This document shows positions 1 through 11,380 of a stretch of 64,000 nt of DNA, one piece after another. How positions within the stretch are numbered: position 1 is the stretch's first letter; each line of letters opens with the position of its first letter. Where the stretch lies: assembly GCA_030549775.1 (NCBI GenBank), contig CM060172.1:6063861-6127860 (forward strand), written 5' to 3'. This DNA comes from Tamarix chinensis (taxonomy: Eukaryota; Streptophyta; Magnoliopsida; Caryophyllales; Tamaricaceae). The notes under the pieces were generated by a model, which had not been told where the DNA came from, made no database searches, and saw only the letters and a program-made list of their open reading frames with translations. The translations under genes were made by a program, and so were the position numbers.

Positions 1-797
1 GGGAATGTAGTTTAGGTGAATCAAACTAGAATTGGATATATGAAAACCATCGGTGTTGTTATATAAAAATGGTATCTTTACCAAATGAAAAATATATGAT
101 AAGGCATCGACTCTATTACTCCTCACTTGTTTTAAAGTAATCCTCTTTCTTTTCTAATTTTAACTTCATCTCATCCTTTAGCTCACTACCCCTCCTCCTT
201 CCTTGTTGCTCATTCGGACACTAACCTTAACTTACCTAAAAAAATTAGTCTAACTATAAAAAAGAAGACCGTGAAGAGGAGATAGAAGACATCGATAGAA
301 GCTCTTTACATATGTGAAATACTACTAAATAAAACACACAAACCAAACGTTATAACCACGCCCATGCCCATGCTCTCTTAGAGTAATTTTTAGCTGGCAA
401 ATAATGGTCTCAATACAAATAGTTATTGATGTATTAGCAAGACATTTTTCAACTATAATTTCATCATCATCATTATGGTGCATGAACATATACTTTATCA
501 TTTGTTATATATACCTATGAGTCCCACTTACATACCATTCTATGTAACCAAAATCAGTATCCTATTGTTCCACTAATGGAGCTCCAAAAATATGTGGGTC
601 AAGTAGGTGCTCATTTTGCATGATCCATTTATAATACCCTATTTTAATAAATCCCAAACTAGATACCTAAGCTTAAAATTATTATTAGTATGTGTAATTA
701 ATCACAGAATTATTATAGGGTTGGGTGTCTTATTGTTACGAGTAACGTTATATTTACTAAATTGTGTTAATAATGCAGACTAGTATATTAATAGTTA
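1..797. other. AT-rich stretch, nothing recognised
   Basis: I see no coding potential, no LTR end and no repeat shared with the rest of the window. It may be the 5' part of the family B LTR that follows, but I found no start motif of the TGTAATACC type. Confidence 0.4.
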
Positions 798-940
798 GAG
801 GAAAGATAATAGTAATAATAATAATAATAATAGAGGAAAGATAATAGTAATAGTAGTAATAATAATAATAATAAGAGTAACATCGATAATCGTAAGAATA
901 ATAATAATAGTGGTGGTAGTAATAATAAGGATGATAATAA
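798..940. repeat. Imperfect (TAA)n / (TAG)n microsatellite
   Basis: Interrupted TAA, TAG and GTAA units fill the stretch. A short block, AGAGGAAAGATAATAGTAAT, occurs twice (798 and 832), so part of it arose by a local 34-bp duplication. It resembles the TTA-rich interval inside the family A LTR at 33.3-34.1 kb, on the other strand. Confidence 0.85.
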
Positions 941-949
941 CAAGGAAAT

Positions 950-3437
950 ATTTCTTTTCTAAGATCTCCTCTTAGTATTTAATGATCCACTAAAGTGTAA
1001 GTATAATTTAATTACTATTCAACTAGCCTTTTTAACTAATTAAACATAACCTAATCTAACCTAAACCCCACCCCCTCTCGGTGTGCAGCTCTTCCTCTCC
1101 CTATGCACGCAACCACAGCTACACCAACAACGAACCGAATCATCTAGCCCCCAACCAAATCATGCAGCATCTCCCTCTTCCCCATGCATGCAAACCATGC
1201 CACTAGTAGCCCCAACCAACCGGCCAGCCTCTTCCTCTTCCCCATACACGCAACCATGCCTACTAGTAGCCACAACCAAAACCATTCGACCTCCCTTGCT
1301 CTTCCCCAAGCTATGCACGCCATCATCATTTCCTCTTGCCCAACCATCGACCACCTCGCCATACCCCAATCCCATCCATCTTCTTTTCCTTCTTTACCTT
1401 TAACCTGCAACCCTTTCTCCTCCCTCTTTCCATTCAGTTATCTTCTCCTCCCTATGCAACCCTCCTCACCTTTTTCTTCTACTTGCAGTCACTGAGCAAC
1501 CATACTGCCAGCAGCCCTCCACCTTGCTCCGTTTGCACCACCAAGCCAACTACCAAGGTGTCACCACCCTCAGCCCTACCTATCTCCCCTCCTCTCCTCG
1601 AGCGTGAGTCCCCTTCCCTCATGTTATTAAGTTTAGGTAATATCGACCTTGCTTGAAGTGTTCTTGGAAGAGACATTGGTGGCATTAATTTTGTAGCTTG
1701 GAGGTAAATCCAACTAATATATAGATGGTAGAATTTTGTGTAAAGGTGGTAGATAAATTTTCTAGGATGAGGAAATTATGCTAAGTGGATGTTACCACAT
1801 GTTTTGTATTTTCTTGCCAAGAGTTAGAGGCATGAAATATTTTATTCTATGTGAATTGTGTGGAGTATGGAATGATATGTGTTGCCATGTCAATAGCTAG
1901 TAACTCATGCATGCATCGGCTGTGCTTTAAAAATTAGACCATGTACTCTTGACAATATATGAATTCTAGCTAGAGGAAAATGTGCATGTTTAGGGTTAGG
2001 GTTTAACTAAAATCCTAGTCATGCCTAATACTAGACCTACTAATAAGTTAAACACGTGCCTTGGATATTCTATATAAATTTGGACGTATAGCATGTTGAC
2101 TTTAGAGAGTAAGTATGACTAAATGGTGATTATTATGTGTCGCATGTTCTAGGGGTAGAAACATAATTTTTTATGTACCACAATTTGTATATGAAATTAT
2201 CTCATGAAATTAGTATGAATATTATGATATGCTAGAATTGCATGATAGGGTTATATATGTGTACTATATTATATCCGTGTTTAGGGGTAATCTGGTCTTT
2301 TATTATAATGAGGAAATTATTTTATAATGAATGATTATTAGCTATTCTATTTTATCCTTTTCATGACAAATATCGTGTCGAAGTAAATCTGGTAATAAAG
2401 TGAATGAAAAGATAGTAGTTAAAAGTTGGATGATATTGTAGTTATTAGGGCAAAAATGTGACTCGACGTGAATAACTTGACTAGTTAACCTAAGTGTTGG
2501 CCTTAGAATAATTATGGATGTAAATTGGATGAATGGTTGGATGGTTTGGAATTAGATAATTATTCGAGCTATGACATGATGCTTAATCCTAAGTCGTGTT
2601 GGCTTGGAATTGTAGCAACCCTTGTGGTCCTTTGGATTTGAGATTGGATGATTGATTTATTATGGAGACCCTCGTGGTCCCTTAACTAATTAATTGATGC
2701 CTAAATTGTACTGTTATGGACCTAAGTATTCGTAAAATAATAACATTGAATTTTATAAGACACCACTTAAAGAGAAAGACTTGAGTTTAGAAAGGGATCT
2801 CGTGCCTCAGAATAGGCCCTCAAGTGCATAGTTAGGCCTTTGGGTCAAATGGCATACTTCTGCTCTATAGGTATTCCATACACCCTATAGGAGGTAAGTG
2901 TACTTAAGGACTTGGGTGCTGAGGTTTAGTATGCAAGACTAATATGTTGTGTGGCTTCCTTGGCGATCTTTGCCTTGAAATTGAGTGATTTGATTTGGTA
3001 ATACCTCCTTAATGATCATTGTCTTGGATATGGGATTGTATTCCATTTGAGAATTGATATTTGATTGATATAATTAGATTAAACATCCACTATAATATAT
3101 CTGTAATAATTGGATTAGGCATAGCTTGAGCATAGTAGGATCGCTTGGAACATTAACAGCATTCCCTATTATGTTTAAAGTAGGATTGTTAATATTTGAA
3201 ATGGTTGTGAAATTCAAAGCATATTTTTTTTGTGCCATTGCTAGAAATTTTTTATCTAACTAAAGTTTTCAACTGTAATGTGGGGTCATATTATGAAATT
3301 GTTATTTTGCATGTGGTCGTATACAGTTGGTTATAATCCCTTATTTATATGTTACGTGCATTGTGGATATGCTACCTCTGTGGAGGCATTGTGATTTACT
3401 CAGTACGAGAAAGTTGTACTGATACTATCACTTTTTA
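950..3437 (+). mobile_element. Giant LTR, family B, 3' part (approximate left end)
   Basis: Two blocks match the inverted copy at 41013-44310. One is an AAAGGGATCTC segment followed by a CTTAAGGACTTG segment (about 2790-2935). The other is the terminal block with TTTACTCAGTACGAGAAAG and CTGATACTATC (3396-3430). A C-rich, pyrimidine-biased interval at 1083-1660 sits where the other giant LTRs carry one. No PBS, gag or pol is visible on either side, so it is a solo or truncated LTR. The final bases equivalent to GGGTTGTTATA of the other copy are missing, and the sequence passes directly into another repeat at 3453. The left boundary is a guess. Confidence 0.5.
1141..1320 (+). repeat. Three imperfect 60-bp tandem units, C-rich
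   Basis: Three consecutive 60-bp units start at 1141, 1201 and 1261. Each has a CTAG(TAG)CC-CCAACCAA start, a CTCTTCCCC core and a CAT/CAC-GC-CATGC-like end. The repeats produce overlapping open frames on both strands that are low-complexity and not genes. They lie in the pyrimidine-rich part of the family B LTR. Confidence 0.75.
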
Positions 3438-3452
3438 GAGGAGTACCTACAT

Positions 3453-4711
3453 GGAAAAAACTTGACACATTCCTACCTGCAAGTGCACAGGGTCGGAGTA
3501 GTAGCCAAGGTCGATCCCATAGGGATAGGTGAATGACCACTAGGAAAATGATAAAACTTAGCTATGTCTAGAGTATGAGATGATATGAAATAATAAATTG
3601 TAAGCTAAAATAACTAAAATAACTACCTAAGCTAAAAAGAAAGGAAAATAACACTCAAGTGACTCAAGTAAATAGAAGAGCTAAGGTTCCGGTTCATCGC
3701 CCCCGATCCTCACATGTAATCTAATACTACATCACAAAATAATTCAACAATCATAATCAATCATGCCAACAAGAATAGAGAGCGTTGTGCTTTCTCAAGC
3801 CACAACCACCCTATTACATATCTATGGCCCTAACTATCTCTAGCTTAGAGTCTAATAGAATGTAATGCATTAAAGTCCACAAAGTTTCCTTATTTATTGT
3901 TGTAGAGGTCAAATCTATCGTGTCTCAACCTATAATTTAATATTTGGTTGTGCTATTGGGTCTAATACCGGATTATCTCTCTATCGCACCGATATTTCCC
4001 ACACTGAAAATCAGAACCCGATCTTGGTTCATCAATCTGTCAATCAATGAATAACACGACACATAGATCATGAATTGAATAAAAAAGGATGCAATAATTC
4101 AACACATTCGGATTGGGGGAAACTCCCCTTCACCTTAGCACAAGATCTATCCTATCAAATTCATAGAAATAATATTAAAATAATAAGAGATTCCATAGAT
4201 AGAGAAAAGATCATTAAATAAAACCCTTGATGTTCATAAATTCTTGCAAATGTTTAACTTCTTGCACATAGGTCTCTAATTTACAAGAGAGATCTTAATC
4301 AATAGGGGAAGAGGATGGAGACGAAAGAAGAGAGAGGGAGGGGTGGCTGCTTAGATAGAAGAGAGAGGGAGTGGAGGCTGCTTGGATTCAAACCCACTCG
4401 TTCTCATCTCTAACAATATAATATGATAATGATATAAAACCACAATTCTCATATCTATGCACATTATACAAGCTATGAATATATGGCATTATATGTTGAT
4501 TTTATCATCTAATATATTGGAACTATATTTAGTCTAATGACATATTGAAACAAAGGTCGACCATTATATTCAACCTTAGTCTCACCCATGTCCTTTACCA
4601 CATCCCTGACTTGAAGATGACCTAACTTGACCTTCAGTTGATTTCCAATATCTTGAATACATTTAATTTATATAATCTAAATTTAGGGATAAGTTCTAGT
4701 GTAGTTTTTCC
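3453..4711. mobile_element. Candidate 1.26-kb element with imperfect terminal inverted repeats
   Basis: The left end GGAAAAAACTTGACACATT resembles the reverse complement of the right end, which reads GGAAAAACTACACTAGAACT. Just inside the left end is the block CTGCAAGTGCACAGGGTCG with ATCCCATAGGGATAGG 20 bases later. Blocks of this kind, with AAGTATACA and a later TCCC-AAGGA, also open the dispersed repeats at 9.97 and 18.15 kb, and similar ones are widespread in plant repeats. There is no reading frame. No target-site duplication is clear, so mobility is an inference. It could also be a decayed LTR. Confidence 0.35.
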
Positions 4712-4833
4712 TTGGAGGATGCCTCAGTTGTCGTTCTTGAGGCTCCCATAGTGGTATTCCCCAAGGAATGGCAATATTAAATATTTTTTGAACTAACTAA
4801 TTATGTATTATTGGTGGTTGCATAAACAAATCT

Positions 4834-5802
4834 TGATGTAGGAGAAGATTATCAATACTTGGAATTTATCATTATGGAGCCTACTTTCCTTTACCTAGAG
4901 AGGATACCCTACGAATTTGAAGACAAACAGATGATTATATTGCTAGTTAGAGATGAAACTTGTAAAACAAGTCACCAACGAGAGAGGCATGTGCATGGCA
5001 TGCATGATAATTTTTTTAGACTTAATTCTATGTGTTTAGCTTTATTTAGTGTGTTATTATTTTTTTAATTATTTTTATTATGATTAGTTAGAGCATAAAG
5101 TAGTTTTTTAAGGAGATTCTATATTATTCTATCTTATAGGCTTTATTTTATAAGACGTGATTGGAGTGGGAAATAAGACATTGCGTGGAGAATAATTAGA
5201 TCATATTTTTATTCCTAAATAATTAGAATTATATTTAAATAATGAGGAGGTGCCAATATACTATAAAAGCTTTAGAGCTACATGTTTATATGATAGCCAA
5301 TTTTGAATGAAAATACAAGTTATTCCTTATTTGAATTCTATGTGAGTTTTTCTCAATTATAAACAATTCTGTGTGAGTGATTATTATCGAAACCCTTACT
5401 CTCTTTATATATGTAAATTAGAAGTTAAGTAATATCCCTAAACCCATCCATAACCCATGCCTATCATTAACCCTTGCTGCCACTTTCAACATAGCATTCA
5501 TCATTTTTAACTTCATCTTCAACCTATTCTTCTTACTTATGTTCATCATCCCCATATCATACTCAAAATCTCTTCCTCAATTCATCATCATCACAATTGT
5601 TCCTCATCATCATCTACATCCCATGCCCAAATCCTAATCTTAAACCCTTACCTTCACTTACAAACCATATCACCTCCCAAAACCTAAATATTCGATCATC
5701 ATCTTTCTTAGTCTATCATCATCAAATATTTATCATCACATTCAAACCCCAACTGACCCATATTACCACCCAATTCATAGGTCCATAACCCTATCAACAT
5801 CA
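4834..5802 (+). repeat. 5' LTR of the 4.8-8.0 kb element
   Basis: It is homologous to 7109-8005 over its whole length. Shared blocks are the CCTTTACCTAGAGAGGATAC segment, TATAAAAGCTTTAG with a GAATGAAAATACAAGTT segment about 35 bases later, and the ACCACCCAATTCATAGGT segment near the 3' end. It is followed without any spacer or primer-binding site by pol sequence, which marks a deletion junction at 5802/5803. Confidence 0.88.
5262..5269 (+). promoter_or_regulatory. LTR TATA box
   Basis: TATAAAAG, conserved as TATAAAAG at 7509-7516 in the 3' LTR and followed by the GAATGAAAATACAAGTT segment typical of plant LTRs near the R region. It probably was the retroelement promoter. Confidence 0.6.
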
Positions 5803-7098
5803 AATGTTGTTGTGGATGCATTGCCTTGGAGGACCATGATACTTACGATGATTTATGCAAAGCTTTTGTGTTTTAAGATGTTGAAGAGTTAATATGCCAT
5901 TGATGATAATGTTGCTGTGATTTTTGAAGAGTACAAGAAAAAAAGAAGTCATGGAGCTTATGTTCTTCAAGATGGATTCTTATTTAAGTAAAATAATTTA
6001 TGTGTGACTGAGACATCAATTCGATATTTGCTAATCAAAGAGGAGCATGAAGGAGGTATTGCAGGACACTTTTGATTTCACAAGACTTTGGAGCTATTGT
6101 AAGAGAATTTTTATTGGCCAAGAATACAAAAAGGAGTGCAAGATATGGTTGCAAGGTATGCTACATGTCAAAGGAGCAAGGGTTTCTTTCACAGAGGGAT
6201 TATATATAAATTTTCCCATGCCTACTCAACCATAGGAAGATGTTAGTGTGGATTTTATTTTGGGATTACCTAAGACACAAAGAGGAAAATATTCTATTAT
6301 GATTGCGGTGGATCGATTATCTAAGATGGATCATTTTATTCCATGTGTTTAAGAGCAATGTTGCTACTCATATTATAGATTTGTATTTCAAGGAGATTGT
6401 GAGATTGCATGGGATTCCAAGGAGTATAGTTTCAGATAAAGATAAGAATTTTGTAAGTTATTTTTGGAAGTCATTATAGTATATGTTAAGAACAAAGCTT
6501 CTATTTAGTACGTTATATCATCCTCAAACGGATAGTCAAACCAAAGTCAGTAATAAAATGTTGGGTACTTTGCTGAGGGGATTGGTGGGTAAGAATACTA
6601 AGGATTGGGATATTAAGTTATCACAGGTGGAGTTTGATTACAATCAAAGTCTTTCAAGTATAACAAGCTCTAGTCCATTTGAGATAGTCTATGTTATTAA
6701 TGCATACATGGAAATTGATATGTTACCATTGAAGCAAGTTGAAATGAATAATTATGATGAAAAAGAGGTATTGGAGTTCTTTCATAAACTTAATCAACAA
6801 ATCAAGTACAACATTGAGAAGGTAAATCAAGCAAAAGCAAACAAGCATAGGAGTTAACATGTATTTCAATAGAGAGATTTGGTATGGTTGCACTTAAGGA
6901 AGGAGAGGTTTCCTAATCTAATAAAAATTAATATTATGTTAAGGGTGGATTTCCCTTTCAAAATTATTAGAAAATTTGGAGAAAGTGCTTATGAGCAAGA
7001 TTTACTTGATTCATATGGTGGGGTTTCTAGGACATTTAATGTTGGAGATATTAGTTATTACTATGGAGATGTAAATTTAAGGGGATATTTAAGTTAAC
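5803..7098 (+). pseudogene. Decayed Ty3/gypsy pol: RNase H tail and integrase
   Basis: The first codons read NVVVDALPWRT, the end of a gypsy RNase H (usual form VADALSRR). Next comes the integrase zinc-binding region with HEGGIAGHF (about 6045-6072), then the catalytic core: VDFILGLPK (about 6247) with the first Asp, [19 protein letters not shown], and [10 protein letters not shown] (about 6425) with the second Asp. The third catalytic position reads HPQTDSQTKVSN (about 6520), so the usual Glu is Lys. The C-terminal part has DLVWLHLRKERFPN (about 6877) and a TFNVGDIS-like end (about 7030). Several stops and frame changes interrupt it. It cannot encode a working integrase. Confidence 0.9.
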
Positions 7099-7108
7099 GA
7101 GGGAAGAA
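7099..7108 (+). other. Polypurine tract before 3' LTR
   Basis: GAGGGAAGAA lies directly against the 3' LTR start TGATGCAGG. This is the expected place for the plus-strand primer of reverse transcription. Confidence 0.65.
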
Positions 7109-8005
7109 TGATGCAGGATAAAATGATCAAGAATTTGAATTTATTATTATGGATCCTATTTTCCTTTACCTAGAGAGGATACCCTATGAATTTAAAGACA
7201 AATAGATGACTACATTGCTAGTTATGGATAAAACATGCAAAACGAATCACTAAGGAGAGGAATGTGCATGGCATGCATGGGGTGCATGAGAAAGTTTTTT
7301 TCTAGACTTAATGGCATGTTTTTAGCTTTATGGCTAGAGCATAAAGTAGCTTTTTAAGGGGATTCTATCTTATTATATTTTATAGGGTTTATCTTATAAG
7401 ATGTACTTGGAGTGGGGAACAAGACATTACATAGGGGAAAATTAAATTAGTTTTTTTATTCCTAATTAATTAGAATTATCTTTTAATGTTGAGGAGGTGA
7501 AAATAGGCTATAAAAGCTTTAGGGTTGCATGTTCATATGATAGCCAATTCCGAATGAAAATACAAGTTGTATCTTATTTGAATTATGTATGAGTTATTAT
7601 CATGTATAATTAATTTTGTGTGAGTGATTATTATTAAAACCCTTAATATCTTTATCTATGTGAATTAGAAGTTAATTACTATCCCTAAACCCATCCATAA
7701 TCGGTGCCCATCATCAACCCCAGCTACCACTTTCAACATAACATTCATCATCTTTAACCTATTCTTCTTACTTACATTCATGATCTCTACATCATACTCA
7801 AAATCTCTTTATCAATTCATCATCATCATATTCATCCCACATCCAAAACCCTAACCCTAACCTACAAACCATATCACCCCCAAAACCTAAATATTTGACC
7901 ATCATCTTTCTTAATCTATCATCACCAAATCTTTATCATCACACTCAAACCCTAACTGATCCATATTACCACCCAATTCATAGGTCTATAACCCTATACA
8001 CATCA
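7109..8005 (+). repeat. 3' LTR of the 4.8-8.0 kb element
   Basis: Homologous to 4834-5802, with a TATA box at 7509-7516. It ends CACATCA followed by AATAT, compared with AATCT before the 5' LTR. Confidence 0.88.
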
Positions 8006-8285
8006 AATATTCCATAGGAACATAGAGTAAATGAGGTTTAGCCTTGATCGATTATAGTGGTGTTAATGGACTAATCAGATTATCTATATCAAGCTCCTTC
8101 TAAAAAGGATGGATAGATGATAGGAGATATGAATGAAATCATGCATGTAAGTATTGATTTTCATGAGTACATGGTATCCCATTCATGGAATGCATGTACC
8201 ACACACATAACACTATATCAATGTCTGTATTGTTACTTCATATGCATGCTTTACCAATCAATTCCAACGCTAACAAGGCTACATA

Positions 8286-8382
8286 TTTAACACCCCCAAA
8301 TATCACTACTATTTTTTTTTCATTTTAAAAAATATTTATAGAAGCCAAAATATAAAAGATAAGGTTGTTATTCCACATCCAA
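8286..8382 (-). repeat. Truncated LTR end with family A terminal inverted repeat
   Basis: The + strand reads TTTAACACCCCCAAATAT followed by CACTACTATTTTTT, matching the family A LTR end at 25543 (TGTAACACCCCCAAAATTTA then CTACTAAAAAA). The inner arm, GGTTGTTA, is worn. The rest of an LTR is not recognisable downstream. Confidence 0.45.
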
Positions 8383-9925
8383 CATAAGGAACATACTCCT
8401 TCTAGCTAATCCATGTGGATGCAAGGTTAAAATGAGCTTATACCAAAATCAAGTGTTGGAAGCACTTTTGATATTAATGCAAGATTAAAAAAAGGAGAAA
8501 GGGAGGAGATTAAATAGAATGCATGGAAAAGAGATTTAGGAGATAAAATTCCTAAAATAGAGTAACAAGAATTATATGGATAACATTACACAATTATACC
8601 TTATTACCACTTACCTATCTCAAAGCAGCAATCAAAGAGAAAATATAATTAATGAGACCAACACAATGCCATAAACAATGTTAATACACAACATACTAGT
8701 AGGCAAAGTTACTCAAAAGACATAGCATGCTACAAGTTGATCATTATATAAATAAATTAAATCACGAGTGCATACGATACATCATACTCATGCTTGAACG
8801 CATACAACAAAAGAGACATTACAATCAGGTTGCCACTAAACACTTCTTTGAAAGATAACATTAAATGGAAACCATGAAGGAGGCCATACACATCAAAAGA
8901 AGTGGGTGTGCTGGAACAATCAATCTAATGGTAAGATAGATACTATACATGCATATATGCTTATGATATGAGAAATTTTTATAAAAAAAAAACATATTAA
9001 AGTTAATACTTAGGTGATCACACAATTCCATTTATTTAGTCACACTTAGATCATGGTATCATTAGTAACAATACTCTCCCTTTTCGCCTATAGATGGGAA
9101 ATATGCATTCAATGTCACTAAACACTCAAACATTCAAGGTAAGTCACTCTAATTCATAGTGTTTTGGGATGAATGATTCTGATTCATGAGCTTTGTGATT
9201 TAATCTGATGGGTTCTACTTATTTTATGTAATATTTTTTTTATCAATTTAATTTTAATAGTCTATGATTTCTTTTTACATTTTTATTACTATCTTTTGCT
9301 AAAATTGAGCATTAAAAAAAGGAAAAATAAGTAATTCTTGCTATGCATATGTTTCCATGTTGAACTCAATTATTAAACTATTCAAAAGCTTAACTAAAAT
9401 TTTTTGGTGCTATTTATCTTCAAATGTGAATAATTTATGGCTTATAGGTCTTATGAGATAATATTTTTGACATTTTAATAGGATCTTATGATTCTATAAT
9501 TTGATTATATATCCCTCCATTGACCCTACATAGAATCTCGACCATGACAACATTGTTTGTAATGACCTTGACACTTATCTGGGTGAGTAGATGTTGCTAA
9601 TGTTGGTCAAGACTTTAATGATGAGTCTTTTAGCAATGTTGACCATTAGATATATGTTTGGGGTTAGTCAAAGAGTTAGGTTATCTTGCTTGAGAAGGTT
9701 TTTCTCATGCTTGGGAATCTTGTATGTTGGTTTGATATTTAAAATCATAGTCTCCTTTGTATTCTCATCCCAATATTCTTTTTTGTAAATTCTATTATCT
9801 TATTTATAGATTTTCACCTTGACATAGGTATTCCCTTTGAAATTTTTTTTGTTGCTATTGATTTTAACCTTGTTTCTAGCATGATATAGACACTTAGAGT
9901 TTATTTTATGTTAGGTGGTGATTGG
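8383..9925. other. AT-rich spacer, no supported gene
   Basis: There are only short frames, such as a 65-residue hydrophobic one at 9591-9788 that has no recognisable motif or context. It is probably old retroelement debris. Confidence 0.5.
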
Positions 9926-11380
9926 TCGGTTCAATAGTGCTTTAGTAAGGTATGAAAAGTAAATGAAGCACAACATTTTTCACAAATATACATGGTAGGA
10001 CCAAGTCATAAAGTGTAAGTAAAGTATCATTCCCTCAAGGATTAATCATATGGCCATATAATATGATAAAGAATAATGAGGGGCAAGTTAAATAAAACTA
10101 CACTATAAAATGTTGATATGATAACTATATAAGTAAAAAACACGTAATAGTTGGAAATAAGTGATAATAGGAGTAAGCTTAACAAGTTCACAATGTGATG
10201 AAAGGATAAATTAGGATAAGAGATGTGACAAAGCGGTATCACCTATCCCCAAGTGAAAATAATAAAAATATATCATAGCCTAATAAGCCCACAAAATGTT
10301 AATCATGCTAGATTCAGTAGGTTTCACTCTAGGTGAAATATACTCTAAGGTTGTTACCATCCCAATACACTATCCTTGGTAATATTGCATAACAAATTTT
10401 CTAGGGTTTATGATATGACCTAAACACCTCTTGATGTCACCCATATCACCATATCGACATATTTTATACTATGTAACTTTCTTGAGTATTATAGAATTCA
10501 ACCAAGTGCTAAACATGGCCAACATTAAATAATCAAGTAGAATGAATGCTCATCAAAATGAAATATATTATAGAAATTAAACAAATATTACAATATCAAA
10601 TCAATTACAACACATGTATCTAGATTATCGTCCCCACACATTGAATTACCTTATATTGATATTTATAACCAAAAAAAGTAGAGTGAAATAAACAGGTAAT
10701 GGAGAAAAAGAGGTGGGAGATTTGGATGTAGGCTTCCCTTATTCAACATCAATCTATTATAGCTTTGCTTATTCCTTTAATATGATGTGCATCCTTAAAA
10801 TTTTATTATTTTCCTCTCATGCCACCTTCTCGATTATTCAAGTCATGCTTCTTCTTTTTTGATTTCCTCTCTTCTTTCATTTCTTTTTGATTTGTTGGGA
10901 TGGGGCTTTTATAGGTTGCAAAGCCTTCTTTTAGGTTAAGTGTCAATTATAGCTTTATTATGTAGTTGCTCTCCCTAAATGATCCTAATATATCTAGCTA
11001 AAGTAGTAGATTAAGATTCTTCCTTTATTAGCTAGAAATTTAGTTAAAAATTACATGTTGTACCTAATTTAATTATGTGTAATTGGAGATGCTGGTACAA
11101 TGTGGAGTTTAGTTGATTATTGAGTTTAGCTTCTAATTTCATGAGCACTCCCTATGAGACACCCTAAGAATAATTGGATGAGTTTCAAATAATTCACACA
11201 TTGTAGATGATGTCATGTATTTTTTCTGGGTATTTTAGCTTTGATTCGAACATAAATGCTTTATAGGTAAATAAAGACTCATAAGATGGAAAAGCTAGTA
11301 ATGCAATACACTCTATGACATTCAATGTAGCAAAAACATACCAAAATTACCTCATAATGATGCCATATAACATATAGATT
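9926..11380 (+). repeat. Dispersed repeat, long copy (about 1.45 kb)
   Basis: It matches 18084-18750 in the same orientation. Shared blocks are TTCRATTTAATAGTGCYTT with GGTAAG, then CAARTATACA, ATTTTATAGGTT, GTGTCAAYTAYAGCTT, CTYATAAGATGGAAAA, and CCTCATAATGATGCC with the following TATAACATATA. The second copy lacks about 800 bp of the middle. There is no coding frame. It begins with a CACAAATATACA...AGTATCATTCCCTCAAGGA block related to the start of the 3453-4711 repeat. Class unknown; a non-autonomous LTR-type element is possible. Confidence 0.65.

Larger units (their letters stand above)
4834..8005 (+). mobile_element. Ty3/gypsy element with large internal deletion
   Basis: Two directly repeated LTRs (4834-5802 and 7109-8005) flank only 1306 bp of internal DNA coding for the end of RNase H and the integrase. 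Both LTRs begin with TGATG(C/T)AGG and end in ACATCA. The five bases before the element are AATCT and after it AATAT, a 4-of-5 match that fits an aged target-site duplication. There is no primer-binding site, gag, protease or RT. By protein similarity the integrase resembles that of the more complete element at 55576-62426. LTR divergence is substantial by eye (roughly 85% identity where compared), so it is old. Confidence 0.85.

Noticed and set aside
1083..1660. Overlapping Pro/Ser/Thr-rich frames of about 100 residues
   Set aside because: They come from a C-rich tandem repeat in an LTR; frames are open on both strands and no start context or domain is seen.
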